From Taishania sp037189645 (GTDB lineage: Bacteria; Bacteroidota; Bacteroidia; Flavobacteriales_D; Crocinitomicaceae): a DNA stretch of 64,000 nucleotides. Shown here one piece after another: positions 1-9,533 of this stretch. The notes below the pieces were generated by a model. That model was not told where the DNA came from, made no database searches, and saw nothing but the letters and a program-made list of their open reading frames with translations. The stretch is taken from contig JBBCIY010000001.1 of assembly GCA_037189645.1 (NCBI GenBank), positions 124,001-188,000 of the forward strand. The letters are read 5' to 3'. The translations under genes and the position numbers were made by a program. The stretch's first letter is position 1. Each line of letters starts with the position of its first letter.

Positions 1-880
1 GGTAACGGGATTCAAATATCTCTCCCTTTTCAACGGCCTCTTTTACGGCGCATTTGGGTTCGTTCAGGTGCTTGCAGTTGTGAAACCTGCATTGATTCAA
101 TCGCTCCCGCATTTCCGGGAAATAATGGGAAATATGCTCTTTCTCTATTTCGGTGATCCCGAAAGCCCTTATTCCGGGAGTATCAATAATGTACCCTCCG
201 GAAGCAAGCTGGTGCATTTCCGCGAAAGTAGTGGTATGTTTTCCCTGCAGGTGCGCGTCTGAAATTTCCCCTGTTTTTAAGTTAAGAGAAGGATCCAGGC
301 TGTTGACAAGTGTGCTTTTTCCTACCCCTGAATGGCCCGAAATCATTACTTGCTTTCCGTTGATCTCTTCTTTCAGGAACTGGATAGAGCCTGCATCACC
401 GGCATGAATCAGGTGGGTATTGTAACCGATGGTCTTGTACATGAACGCAAGCGCGTTAGCATATTCCAGCTCTTCCTCATCGTACAGGTCTGTTTTGTTG
501 AACAGAATCGTAACCGGGATCCTGAACGATTCGGCAGAAACGAGGAAACGGTCGATGAAAGCCAGGTGAGTAACCGGATTTTTAAGCGTGACGACCAGGT
601 AAGCCCTGTCCACATTCGCTGCCAGGATCTGCATCTGCTTACTCAGGTTAGTCGATTTCCGGACGATGTAATTGGTGCGCTTCTCGATGGATTCGATCGT
701 GCGGTTTCCTTCTCCGTCTACATCATCGGATAATAAAACAGTATCGCCCGCAGCAACGGGGTTCGTCGTGCTCAGCCCTTCCAGGCGGATTTTCCCCCGG
801 ATGCGGCAGTTCACTACGGAGCCGTCTTCCAGCTCTACCGTGTACCATTTTCCCGTCGATTTTAAAACTTTTCCTTTCAA
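1..880 (-). CDS. rsgA: Ribosome small subunit-dependent GTPase RsgA (3' end cut by window edge)
   Basis: Circularly permuted GTPase that assists late maturation of the 30S subunit. The reverse strand reads from a TTG codon (residues L/M-KGKVLKSTGKWYTVE) through an OB-fold-like N-terminus, the NKTD guanine-specificity motif, the P-loop GHSGVGKST and DTPG. It ends with the zinc-binding C-terminal motif CRFHNCKHLNEPKC. About 293 codons are visible, so only the last few residues should lie beyond the edge. No in-frame ATG precedes the TTG, which sits at the N-terminus expected for the family, so TTG is the likely start. It lies 61 bp downstream of tsaD on the same strand and may be co-transcribed with it. 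Confidence 0.93.
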   Translation of the reverse strand, partial: MKGKVLKSTGKWYTVELEDGSVVNCRIRGKIRLEGLSTTNPVAAGDTVLLSDDVDGEGNRTIESIEKRTNYIVRKSTNLSKQMQILAANVDRAYLVVTLKNPVTHLAFIDRFLVSAESFRIPVTILFNKTDLYDEEELEYANALAFMYKTIGYNTHLIHAGDAGSIQFLKEEINGKQVMISGHSGVGKSTLVNSLDPSLNLKTGEISDAHLQGKHTTTFAEMHQLASGGYIIDTPGIRAFGITEIEKEHISHYFPEMRERLNQCRFHNCKHLNEPKCAVKEAVEKGEIFESRY

Positions 881-941
881 ATTGGATGCTTTTGGATGTA
901 AAGATAATGAGAATAAGAGCATCAATGGCGTTTATTGCGGG

Positions 942-1964
942 TTATAGCTCTATCCGCGCTTTTGCGGCAATGCTCTGGTCGGCAAACAGGCCTTTGTCGT
1001 ACATGTATTTCCCGGTAATGGCGATCATCGCTGCGTTATCCGTACAATATTCGAATTTGGGGATGTAAACGTTCCAGCTCAGTTCTTCCGCTGCCTTTCC
1101 GATGGCGTTTCGCAAACCGCTGTTGGCGCTTACACCCCCGGCGATCGCAATTTCCCTGATGTTTAGATCCTTTGCTGCTTTCTTCAGCTTTTTCAGTAAA
1201 ATTTCAATAATGGTATGCTGGATGGAAGCACACAGGTCATCCAGGTTTTCCCGGATGAAATGCGGATTTTCTTTTTCCTGCTTTTGGAGAAAATACAGGA
1301 TGGATGTTTTCAGCCCGCTGAAGCTATAATCGTATGCTTTGATCTGCGGCTTGCTGAATGCAAACCGTTCCGGGTTTCCGTTATGAGCATGCTTATCGAT
1401 CAAAGGCCCGCCAGGGTAGGGGAAACCCAGTAATTTAGCCGATTTGTCAAATGCTTCTCCGGCGGCATCATCAATTGTAGATCCGATGATTTCCATTTTC
1501 AGGTAATCTTTTACCAGGACGATTTGCGTGTGCCCGCCTGAAACGGTTAAGCACAAAAAAGGGAATTCCGGCTTTTTCTTTCCTTCATCATCAATGAAAT
1601 GTGCCAGTACGTGGCCGTGCATGTGATTGACGTCCATCATCGGGATGTTCATTGCCAGTGCGAATGCCTTCGAGAAAGATGTTCCGACCACCAGGGAACC
1701 CAGCAATCCCGGGCCTCTGGTAAAAGCGATGGCATCAATGTCCTCCTTTTTGATCCCGGCTTTTTTAATCGCTGTGGCTACTACCGGGATAATGTTTTGC
1801 TGATGCGCGCGGCTGGCCAGTTCCGGCACGACACCTCCATATTCTTCATGAATTTTCTGTCCCGCTATGATATTCGATAAAATGGCAGTATTTTTGAGGA
1901 TTGCAGCGGAAGTATCATCACACGATGACTCAATTCCCAATATTATTGTATCTTTTTTATCCAA
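942..1964 (-). CDS. tsaD: tRNA N6-adenosine threonylcarbamoyltransferase TsaD
   Basis: Catalyses transfer of threonylcarbamoyl to A37 of ANN-decoding tRNAs, with TsaB/TsaE and TsaC as usual partners. The protein has the ASKHA-fold start ILGIESSCDDTS, the metal-binding motif HMHGH preceded by DVN, SGGHTQ and the later GGVSANSGLR. Starting at the TTG at 1964 gives 340 residues beginning MDKKDTIILGIESS, the usual family length. A further in-frame TTG at 2003 would add 13 residues that overlap the divergent tamB gene and is less likely. No ATG start is available near the N-terminus. It is divergent from the tamB-like gene, with 22 bp between the chosen start codons. Confidence 0.93.
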   Translation of the reverse strand: MDKKDTIILGIESSCDDTSAAILKNTAILSNIIAGQKIHEEYGGVVPELASRAHQQNIIPVVATAIKKAGIKKEDIDAIAFTRGPGLLGSLVVGTSFSKAFALAMNIPMMDVNHMHGHVLAHFIDDEGKKKPEFPFLCLTVSGGHTQIVLVKDYLKMEIIGSTIDDAAGEAFDKSAKLLGFPYPGGPLIDKHAHNGNPERFAFSKPQIKAYDYSFSGLKTSILYFLQKQEKENPHFIRENLDDLCASIQHTIIEILLKKLKKAAKDLNIREIAIAGGVSANSGLRNAIGKAAEELSWNVYIPKFEYCTDNAAMIAITGKYMYDKGLFADQSIAAKARIEL

Positions 1965-1970
1965 GTTACG

Positions 1971-1978
1971 TAATTTTG
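1971..1978 (+). promoter_or_regulatory. Promoter -7 box for the tamB-like gene
   Basis: TAATTTTG matches the Bacteroidota -7 consensus TAnnTTTG exactly. A TTG (1946-1948) lies 22 bp upstream, in the range expected for the -33 element. The predicted transcript would start only about four bases before the ATG at 1987, so the mRNA would be nearly leaderless. Confidence 0.55.
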
Positions 1979-1986
1979 TAAAAAAT

Positions 1987-4900
1987 ATGACAAAAGTACT
2001 CAAAATAATAGCTCGTTCACTCTATGGAATCATTGAGTGGCTGTTACTTTTCGTCATCCTTTTTGCATTCGCGATCCGTACAAGTCCTGTCCAGACCTAT
2101 CTTGCCGGTGTGGCAACGGATTACCTTTCGAAAGAGCTTGGAACGACAGTTTCAATTGAAAAGCTGGATATTGTCTTCATTGACAAAGTGGACCTGAAAG
2201 GTGCTTTGCTGCTGAACCAGGATCAAAGCGATACGATCGTCAGCGTGCGGAGCCTGCTGGTCAATGTCGACGGGATTTCTTCCTTTCAGAATAAAATTCA
2301 TCTGAATTCCATTTCGCTGGAAGGCGGAGTGGTGAAGATTGAAAAAGACGCAGAAAGCGGAGTGATGAATTTACAGTTTGTTATCGACTATTTTAAATCG
2401 GATAAACCCAAAACGAAAGAATCCATGCCGATCCTGGTTGACAGGGCCTATTTGAGCGATATCCGTTTTCATTTTGACAATCATCTTGTTGAAGAAGTGC
2501 CGGAAGGAATGGACTACCAGCATCTCTTGCTGAGCAATGTGGAGCTGGATGCCAGGAAAATCAAGTTCGATAATGGAGTGATTGCCGCAGACGTCCGGAA
2601 ACTGGCTGCGGATGAAAAAAGCGGGTTTAAGCTGGAAAACTTTACAGCATTGCTCAAAGTTTCCAATAAAGGAGTTGATCTCCAGAAAGTCAACATTACG
2701 ACCCCGTTAACCAACCTGAACAGCAAGCGCTTCAAGCTCAATTACACCAGCTATACACAGTATAAGTCGTTTGTAGACAGCGTTGCGTTCGATGCAGATC
2801 TGTATGAAAGCAAAGTCTCTTTTGCGGATGTGGCCATTTTCGCGCCGCAACTGACCGGGATGGATCAGCAGGTGGAGATCGAAGGGAGATTCACCAAATT
2901 TGTGAAAGATTTAAAGGTAGAGGATTTTGTCTTAAAAACAGGGGAGAAAACAGAATTGAGAGGGACGATCAACCTGCCCGATTTTCGTTACCTGAAAGAA
3001 GCCTTTTACCAGGAACGCATCGATTATGCATTCATCGATTTAAAAGATATACAAGCTATAAAACTTCCGAAATCAAGCAGTACACGGACGCTTAAGCTGG
3101 ATGAGAACATCAACCGGCTGGGGTATTTCCAGGCAAAGGATATCCGCCTGGACGGGATCTTCTCCCAGTTTGTGCTTTCATCGGATGAGATCAAAACGGC
3201 GATTGGTTCGGTAAACCTGGACAATGGTATTTTATTCACACACAATTCTGAACGGAATTCCTTTTTATTTTCCCGTTCTGAAGCCAGTAACTATGATGTA
3301 AAGGTGAACCAGTTCAACCTGGGAAGATTCCTGAACAATTCAACGGTAGGAGTTGTTGACGGTACATTTTTCCTGACAGGGGAGGCCTTTTCATTCTCAG
3401 ATATCCATTTTAACGAAATCGAAGGAAATGTAAACCGCTTCGACCTGGTGGATTATTCCTATTCCGGTATCAAAGTGAAGAACACTTCTTTCATTGACAA
3501 GGTATTGTACGCCGAGGTAGATGTGGATGACAGGAATTTATTGTTGAATTACAGCGGTACGATCGACCTGAACGGCGAGCCGGTAATGGATATGAACATT
3601 GACCTGGAAAGAGCATTGCTGGGAAAACTGCACATTACTGAAAACGACAGCACCAACCTGGTCGGAAAGATAAAGCTGAATGCTGTCGGGGTCAATCCGA
3701 ATACGATGGAAGGGACCGCCGAAGTAGTGGAACTGTTGTATGTCCAGGGAGAAAAAAGGATTGCCATTCCACAGATCGTCTTAAGTGTAGACCGTGATCC
3801 GGAGGTAGACAGGTATGTACTGACCAGCTCTTTGCTCAATGCAAGCATTGACGGGAAGATCAATTTTAATAACATCGGCCATGTCATCCAGGACCAGCTC
3901 AGTCATTTGTTTCCCGGCTTTACCCAGCTGTCTCCCCAGAAGCATGTTGCGCACCAACAGCTTGAATCGGAAGATTGCATGGTATTTAATGTAGAGGTGC
4001 TTGATCTGAAGGCGTTTCTGGATATTTTCCAGCCACAATTGTATGTCAGCCCCGGAACGACCATCAAAGGAGATTATGATGCGTCGAAGCGTTTCTTCGA
4101 AATGGATGTCCTGTCGGATAAAGTGATATACGGCAACATTACTGCACAGGGGATCAGTCTGGAACAGTTTGCGGACAGTACAAGGATCCAGGCAAAATAC
4201 AACATTGCTTCCCTGAGCCTGAATGATTCCATTACACTGGACAGTGTCCGTTTTACCGGTGTAGGAAATGGAGATGACCTTGCTTCTCAGCTGACCTGGA
4301 ACCCGGGAACAGAAAATGCTTCGGATATTCAGTGGAAAACACAGTTCGAGACGGAATCCCGTATCAAATTCACATTTGAGCCATCTTATTTCGCAATCAA
4401 TAAGCATAAATGGAATATTGAAAACGCCGCATTGATAACCATTGACTCCACAACCATTGACGTTGCAGCATTAAGGATGAGCAGCGAAGAGCAGTTCATT
4501 GCCGTCAACGGAAGAGTATCGACCAATGACAGTGACAAGCTCAATTTTGAGATACATGAAGTCAATTTACAGAAACTGGGACAGATGCTCGGACTGGACA
4601 TGGCACTGGAAGGAAATGTGAACGGCTGGGGATACATCACCAATCCCTACACCAATCTCAAATACATGGGAGACCTGAATGTGATGGATCTCATCATTGA
4701 TAAAGAAGAAGTCGGGGATATCTATTTAATGTCTCAATGGGATGACCAGAGAAATATGATCGACCTGGCAGGGGACCTGATCTACCGCGATATGCCGACG
4801 TTCCAGTTTAAAGGAACGTACGATGTCAGCAAGAAAACGGATAACCTGGACTTTGACCTGGTCTTTGAGCAGACCAACATTTCATTTGCGAATGCGTTCA

Positions 4901-6606
4901 TGGATCCGTTGGTTATTGATGATATCAAAGGATATATCAACGGTAAGCTGGATGTGACGGGATCTATTTCACGGCCGGTTATTGACGGAACAGTGAACCT
5001 GGATAATGCGTCCGCTAAAATTGTGATGTTCGGAACGAGCTTCAGCTTTAACGGGCCGATGTATGCGGATCAGGACGGGTTCTACATTGACTATATGCCG
5101 ATCAGCGATGTGGAAGGGAATACCGGTTCATTGACCGGATCCATTTACCACCGGGATTATAAGAACTGGAACTTTGACGTTGCAATCAACATTGAAGAAG
5201 ATTACTACAAACGAGACCCGAAACAAAGCTGGGTGAAGCTTCCGCTGGAACGATTCTTAGTGATGAACACGGATGGAAGAAGCGGTGATATGTATTACGG
5301 AAAAGCATACGTGACAGGATCGGTAGGTATTTTCGGGTACCTGGACAACCTGGATATCAACGTAAATGCCCGGACACAGAAAGGAACGAATATCAGCCTG
5401 GACCTGTTCGGACAAAGTGAGCTGAGTGAGGATAACTTTATTGAATTCCGTTCCAGGTACGATACGATTGTCCAGGAAACAGAGCGCAAGATCGATTATA
5501 CCGGAGTATCGCTGAACCTGAATTTCGATGTGACACGCGACGCGCAGCTCAAGCTGATTTTTAACGAGCAGACAGGAGATGAGATAACAGCGTTCGGGGA
5601 CGGGAAAATAGGGCTGAGTCTGGACAAGATCGGGCAGATGTCGCTGGACGGGAAATACACCATCGGAGAAGGAAGCCGCTACAACTTTGTATTGGGGCCG
5701 ATCAAGGAAACATTCCATATTGAAGAAGGAGGAAGTGTCACATGGACAGGAAATCCGTACGATGCCAACCTGAACCTGAAGGCATATTATGAAGTCAGGG
5801 CCAATCTCGGGGATCTCTCCCCGGAATTGCTGACAAGCGGAAACCAGCAGATCAATTGTTACCTGAATCTGTCTGAATCACTGATGAAGCCTGCTATTTC
5901 TTTTGATATTAAAGCACCCAAGGCTCCTGAGCAGGATAAGGCATTGCTGAACCAGCTTACTTCCGATAACGATGAGCTGAACAGGCAGTTCTTCTCTTTG
6001 CTGTTGTGGAAGAGATTCCAGCCGATGAAGGGAAGCTCCAGGGCAAGCGGCGGGGCGGCACTTGATATGGCAAGCAACCAGATCAACTCATTACTTTCAC
6101 AGGTTTCACAAGACTACCAGCTGAATGTCAACATGACCAATGATGCACCTGGACAAAGTGAGTATGCAGTGGGGGTGAGGAAAGGTTTCCTGGATGACCA
6201 GCTGATCGTTTCAGGTTCTTTTGGTACGCGTAACTCGACAACGGGAGCCGAGACGCAGTCATCCCTGATCGGTGACCTGGAGATTGAATACAAGCTGAAC
6301 AACGACGGTACTTTCCGGATCAATGTTTTTAATGAATCTAACGACAACAGAGGGCTTCAATCGACCAACAGAGGGCAGTTCAAGCAAGGAGTCGGTATTT
6401 ATTACAAAGAAAGCTTCAATACATTCAGGGACTTTAAGCTTTTACAGCAGTTCATGGATATTTTCCGCAAAAAGGAAAACAAGCGCTATCCTATCAGGAG
6501 AAAGAAACAGCAGACTCCTGTTCCGGGATCCAATGCCGAATTGCAGAAGAAAGAAGTTGTCCAGCCAAAGAACGAGACAGAAAAATCGCCAGACCCGGAA
6601 GAATAA
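1987..6606 (+). CDS. TamB-like translocation/assembly module protein (AsmA/DUF490 family)
   Basis: Very large envelope protein, 1539 residues from the ATG at 1987. One hydrophobic segment near residues 13-29 (IEWLLLFVILFAFAI region) anchors it in the inner membrane. The rest is beta-rich repetitive sequence, consistent with the periplasm-spanning groove of AsmA/TamB proteins that carry lipid toward the outer membrane. The C-terminal ~400 residues carry the DUF490-type pattern (FTWTGNPYD-like VTWTGNPYDANLNLKAYYEVRA, then LLLWKRF). The tail is charged and low-complexity (KRYPIRRKKQQ and many E/K). A longer reading from 1867 would run through tsaD and was rejected. Divergence from tsaD is, to my knowledge, a recurrent arrangement in this phylum. 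No BamA-like TamA partner is visible here. Confidence 0.9.
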   Translation: MTKVLKIIARSLYGIIEWLLLFVILFAFAIRTSPVQTYLAGVATDYLSKELGTTVSIEKLDIVFIDKVDLKGALLLNQDQSDTIVSVRSLLVNVDGISSFQNKIHLNSISLEGGVVKIEKDAESGVMNLQFVIDYFKSDKPKTKESMPILVDRAYLSDIRFHFDNHLVEEVPEGMDYQHLLLSNVELDARKIKFDNGVIAADVRKLAADEKSGFKLENFTALLKVSNKGVDLQKVNITTPLTNLNSKRFKLNYTSYTQYKSFVDSVAFDADLYESKVSFADVAIFAPQLTGMDQQVEIEGRFTKFVKDLKVEDFVLKTGEKTELRGTINLPDFRYLKEAFYQERIDYAFIDLKDIQAIKLPKSSSTRTLKLDENINRLGYFQAKDIRLDGIFSQFVLSSDEIKTAIGSVNLDNGILFTHNSERNSFLFSRSEASNYDVKVNQFNLGRFLNNSTVGVVDGTFFLTGEAFSFSDIHFNEIEGNVNRFDLVDYSYSGIKVKNTSFIDKVLYAEVDVDDRNLLLNYSGTIDLNGEPVMDMNIDLERALLGKLHITENDSTNLVGKIKLNAVGVNPNTMEGTAEVVELLYVQGEKRIAIPQIVLSVDRDPEVDRYVLTSSLLNASIDGKINFNNIGHVIQDQLSHLFPGFTQLSPQKHVAHQQLESEDCMVFNVEVLDLKAFLDIFQPQLYVSPGTTIKGDYDASKRFFEMDVLSDKVIYGNITAQGISLEQFADSTRIQAKYNIASLSLNDSITLDSVRFTGVGNGDDLASQLTWNPGTENASDIQWKTQFETESRIKFTFEPSYFAINKHKWNIENAALITIDSTTIDVAALRMSSEEQFIAVNGRVSTNDSDKLNFEIHEVNLQKLGQMLGLDMALEGNVNGWGYITNPYTNLKYMGDLNVMDLIIDKEEVGDIYLMSQWDDQRNMIDLAGDLIYRDMPTFQFKGTYDVSKKTDNLDFDLVFEQTNISFANAFMDPLVIDDIKGYINGKLDVTGSISRPVIDGTVNLDNASAKIVMFGTSFSFNGPMYADQDGFYIDYMPISDVEGNTGSLTGSIYHRDYKNWNFDVAINIEEDYYKRDPKQSWVKLPLERFLVMNTDGRSGDMYYGKAYVTGSVGIFGYLDNLDINVNARTQKGTNISLDLFGQSELSEDNFIEFRSRYDTIVQETERKIDYTGVSLNLNFDVTRDAQLKLIFNEQTGDEITAFGDGKIGLSLDKIGQMSLDGKYTIGEGSRYNFVLGPIKETFHIEEGGSVTWTGNPYDANLNLKAYYEVRANLGDLSPELLTSGNQQINCYLNLSESLMKPAISFDIKAPKAPEQDKALLNQLTSDNDELNRQFFSLLLWKRFQPMKGSSRASGGAALDMASNQINSLLSQVSQDYQLNVNMTNDAPGQSEYAVGVRKGFLDDQLIVSGSFGTRNSTTGAETQSSLIGDLEIEYKLNNDGTFRINVFNESNDNRGLQSTNRGQFKQGVGIYYKESFNTFRDFKLLQQFMDIFRKKENKRYPIRRKKQQTPVPGSNAELQKKEVVQPKNETEKSPDPEE
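1991..1998 (-). promoter_or_regulatory. Promoter -7 box for tsaD
   Basis: On the minus strand this reads TACTTTTG, an exact TAnnTTTG match, about 27 bases upstream of the TTG start at 1964. It lies inside the first codons of the divergent tamB-like gene, so the two promoters overlap. I see no convincing -33 TTG. Confidence 0.45.
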
Positions 6607-6610
6607 CCGG

Positions 6611-6976
6611 TTATGAGTTCACCATGTGGTTGGCGATCGGTGGAAAGATCGAGTAAAAAGCGTCGCCCAATTCCCTGTCATCCCTGAATACGATATCAAT
6701 TGCCTGGCGCATGCAGTTCAGCCATTCATTTTTTGCTGTTTCATCGATTCGGTGGGGCAGGTGGCGCATCCGCATTTTCGGATGACCGTATTCTCTTGAA
6801 TACAAATCCGGACCGCCCAGGAACTGGGTAAGGAATTTGATCTGCTTTTCCTGGATGGTTGCTTTATCTGTGGTGAACAGATGGCTGATCACGGGAGAGT
6901 CGAATACTCTTCTGTAAAATTCTCCGATAACAGCTTTTAATCGTTCTTCTCCTATTTTCTCGTAAAAGTTCTTCAT
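6611..6976 (-). CDS. Truncated haemoglobin, group II-like
   Basis: Small haem-binding globin of 121 residues, the usual length of truncated haemoglobins with a 2-over-2 helical fold. It has the motif GGPDLYSREYGHPKMRMRH, where H72 is the likely proximal haem ligand, followed by the group II tryptophan W85 in NEWLNCM. Likely roles in the family are binding of oxygen or NO, or electron transfer; the sequence does not decide which. Its stop lies 4 bp from the stop of the convergent tamB-like gene. It is divergent from the OmpA-family gene across about 47 bp. Confidence 0.9.
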   Translation of the reverse strand: MKNFYEKIGEERLKAVIGEFYRRVFDSPVISHLFTTDKATIQEKQIKFLTQFLGGPDLYSREYGHPKMRMRHLPHRIDETAKNEWLNCMRQAIDIVFRDDRELGDAFYSIFPPIANHMVNS

Positions 6977-7004
6977 AACGACTTAATAATTAGTTTAAAA
7001 TGCC

Positions 7005-7012
7005 TACCTTAG
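7005..7012 (+). promoter_or_regulatory. Candidate -7 box of the OmpA-family gene
   Basis: TACCTTAG is one base from TAnnTTTG. It overlaps an upstream ATG at 7000, which supports the second ATG at 7024 as the true start. The leader would be about 7 bases. No clear -33 TTG is seen. Confidence 0.35.
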
Positions 7013-7023
7013 CACAAACTGTT

Positions 7024-8208
7024 ATGAACCTCATTTCAAAGATATTCTTAGCTTTTTCGCTAACCCACTGTTTATTGTCCTTCTCCCAGAAAGGGAGCGG
7101 GAAAACGTATGCGGAATGTGAAGGTACTATAAATATCTTTAAATCGCGTACCTTCGACCTGCAATTTATCGGGAAACGTGGAAAGAGCCAGCGATTCGCA
7201 CAGTATCCGGCATTGAAACACCTCGTTTCCGGTAACCAGATCTGGTTTTCCTTCATCGCTCCGACAGACGGGAGCATTTCTCTGGATCTGGAATCAAAGT
7301 CGGTTGGATTGGGCCTGATCGTGTTCGACGCGCAGGGAAATGATGTCTGCACTGAAATTTCCAGGGGAAATGCTGAAATTGTGCGGATGGTGCTTCCACA
7401 GAAAAGTACAAAGATCGGTTTGAGTGAAAGTGTCACGGACAGTTTCCTTTATCCTGTGTCGATCAAGGAAGGGAAAGTGCTCCATTTTGTTGTCATTGCT
7501 GATGAGGATATCAATGAAAATGTGAAGCTGGAATTTGCATTTCATTCATACGAACAGTCGTTTACGGAATACAAGACCAAACACCTGGATTTTAAACAAG
7601 ATGATTTTGCTCCGTCTTTAACAATAAAAGTGCGGGATAAGACGAATGGTAACCCGCTGATTTCAAGTATACGGCTAAAGGGAATGAAGAACTACGAGGG
7701 AGTGTACCAGGCGAGTGACCTTGTATTTGACCTGACCAGGAACGGAAAACTGGATTTTTCCTGTGAACTGGAAGGATATTTTTTCAGGGATTCTGTCGGA
7801 ATTCCCATCTCATTTAACCAGGAGCGTGAAATCGTTATCGAATTGGAACCTGTCCGGTCGGGAAAGACTGTGCAGCTGGAAGACATCGAGTTTATTCCCG
7901 GAACAAGTGAAATCACTCAGAATTCCCTGCCGAAGCTGAAACGGCTGAAAGATTTTCTTGCATTGAATTCAATGGTGCACATTGAAGTTCAGGGACACGT
8001 TTTTGAAGTAGGAGGAGAAAACTCGCTGGCTGGACAGAAAATGTCGGAAGCGCGTGCCAAACGTGTAATGAAATACCTGGTTGATAACGGTATCAGCAAA
8101 GACCGGATCACACCAGTAGGATACGGAAGCACCCGGCCGATCTTTCCTGCCCCTCGGCATTATTACGAAGAGCAGGCAAACAGAAGGGTTGAAGTGGTTG
8201 TTAAATAG
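7024..8208 (+). CDS. OmpA-family outer-membrane protein
   Basis: Exported protein of 394 residues from the ATG at 7024, beginning with the signal peptide MNLISKIFLAFSLTHCLLSFSQ. The N-terminal two thirds is a beta-rich domain I cannot name. The C-terminal ~110 residues form an OmpA-like peptidoglycan-binding domain: IEFIPGTSEITQ, then IEVQGHVFEVGG, SEARAKRVMKYLVDNGI, and GYGSTRPIFPA with NRRVEVVVK. The protein probably links the outer membrane to peptidoglycan. The ATG at 7000 would put eight residues before the signal peptide and lies over the likely promoter. It is followed by 127 bp before purM. Confidence 0.85.
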   Translation: MNLISKIFLAFSLTHCLLSFSQKGSGKTYAECEGTINIFKSRTFDLQFIGKRGKSQRFAQYPALKHLVSGNQIWFSFIAPTDGSISLDLESKSVGLGLIVFDAQGNDVCTEISRGNAEIVRMVLPQKSTKIGLSESVTDSFLYPVSIKEGKVLHFVVIADEDINENVKLEFAFHSYEQSFTEYKTKHLDFKQDDFAPSLTIKVRDKTNGNPLISSIRLKGMKNYEGVYQASDLVFDLTRNGKLDFSCELEGYFFRDSVGIPISFNQEREIVIELEPVRSGKTVQLEDIEFIPGTSEITQNSLPKLKRLKDFLALNSMVHIEVQGHVFEVGGENSLAGQKMSEARAKRVMKYLVDNGISKDRITPVGYGSTRPIFPAPRHYYEEQANRRVEVVVK

Positions 8209-8310
8209 AAAAGAATTGAAAATTGACAACAATTACACCTCCTCCGGCCGATATGGTCCCGCTAAATAATTTATACATGGTTGCAGCTTTGAATTTGGCA
8301 TTATAAAAGT

Positions 8311-8318
8311 TACTTTTG
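8311..8318 (+). promoter_or_regulatory. Promoter -7 box of purM
   Basis: TACTTTTG is an exact TAnnTTTG match, 17 bp before the ATG at 8336. Nearby TTG triplets have atypical spacing, so the -33 element is unclear. Confidence 0.5.
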
Positions 8319-8335
8319 TACCTTAAATTTTAGAT

Positions 8336-9505
8336 ATGTCCGATAAACGCTACAACTTAAGAGGAGTTTCTGCAGGAAAAGAAGATGTTCACAACGCGAT
8401 TAAGAATGTTGATAAAGGATTGTTCCCGAAAGCATTCTGTAAGATCGTGCCTGATTACCTGTCAGGAGACGAAGATTATTGTATCGTGATGCATGCCGAT
8501 GGCGCAGGAACGAAATCATCTCTGGCTTATATGTACTGGAAAGAAACAGGTGATGTTTCTGTCTGGAAAGGAATTGCCCAGGATGCGCTGATCATGAACA
8601 TCGACGATTTGCTGTGTGTGGGCGCTACGGATAATATCTTACTGTCATCAACGATCGGAAGAAACAAGAACCTGATTCCCGGAGAGGTGATCTCAGCGAT
8701 CATCAACGGAACGGAGGAATTGCTGGAGCAGTTGAGAAAGCAGGGAATAGGCATCCATTCAACAGGAGGAGAAACTGCCGATGTCGGTGATCTGGTGCGT
8801 ACGATCATTGTCGATTCAACGGTTGTCTGCAGGATGAAGCGTGAGGAGGTGATCTCGAATCATACGATCCAGCCGGGAGATGTAATTGTGGGGCTGGCTT
8901 CTTATGGGCAGGCAGCGTATGAAAATGAATACAACGGAGGGATGGGGAGCAATGGGCTGACATCTGCCCGTCACGACGTGTTTGGAAAATACCTGGCAGA
9001 AAAATATCCTGAAAGTTTTGATCCGAACGTACCGGAAGAACTGGTGTATTCAGGAACAAAGCAGCTAACGGATGAGGTTGAAGGAGCTCCTGTTAATGCA
9101 GGAAAGCTGGTGCTTTCGCCGACAAGGACGTATGCGCCTGTGATAAAGCAGGTCCTGGAGAAATACCGTTCCCATATCCACGGAATGGTTCATTGTTCAG
9201 GCGGCGCGCAGACAAAAGTACTTCACTTTGTAGACAATGTACATGTAATAAAAGATAACCTGTTCCCGGTTCCGCCATTGTTCAGGTTGATCCGTGAAGA
9301 ATCAGGAACGGAATGGCAGGAAATGTACAAAGTATTCAACATGGGGCACCGGATGGAAATCTACTGTCCGCAGGAAGTTGCAGCAGGAATCATTGATATT
9401 TCAAAATCATTTGGGATCGACGCCCAGATCGTCGGGCGCGTGGAAGCGTCCGAAAGCAAAAAGCTGACGATCGAATCTCCTTACGGAACATTTTACTATT
9501 CTTAG
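8336..9505 (+). CDS. purM: Phosphoribosylformylglycinamidine cyclo-ligase (AIR synthase) PurM
   Basis: Converts FGAM and ATP to aminoimidazole ribonucleotide, the fifth step of purine synthesis, in the cytosol. The 389-residue protein has the PurM-type pattern: MHADGAGTKSSLAYMYW, the ALIMNIDDLLCVGAT segment and the glycine-rich HSTGGETADVGD. The C-terminal part has the GMVHCSGGAQTK and MGHRMEIYCP segments. It is longer than the roughly 345-residue E. coli enzyme and resembles the longer Bacteroidota form. It is a single gene with its own promoter, with no other pur genes nearby. It converges with the next gene across 28 bp. Confidence 0.93.
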   Translation: MSDKRYNLRGVSAGKEDVHNAIKNVDKGLFPKAFCKIVPDYLSGDEDYCIVMHADGAGTKSSLAYMYWKETGDVSVWKGIAQDALIMNIDDLLCVGATDNILLSSTIGRNKNLIPGEVISAIINGTEELLEQLRKQGIGIHSTGGETADVGDLVRTIIVDSTVVCRMKREEVISNHTIQPGDVIVGLASYGQAAYENEYNGGMGSNGLTSARHDVFGKYLAEKYPESFDPNVPEELVYSGTKQLTDEVEGAPVNAGKLVLSPTRTYAPVIKQVLEKYRSHIHGMVHCSGGAQTKVLHFVDNVHVIKDNLFPVPPLFRLIREESGTEWQEMYKVFNMGHRMEIYCPQEVAAGIIDISKSFGIDAQIVGRVEASESKKLTIESPYGTFYYS

Positions 9506-9533
9506 CTGGTTGATAGAAGGAAAGCGGGCGCGG

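Noticed and set aside
1867..1986. Upstream extension of the tamB-like reading frame over tsaD
   Set aside because: It overlaps the well-conserved start of tsaD and precedes the clear promoter and the N-terminal membrane segment that begins after 1987.
3781..4407. Minus-strand open frame inside the tamB-like gene
   Set aside because: Antisense shadow of a long, continuous, conserved coding region; composition is not protein-like.
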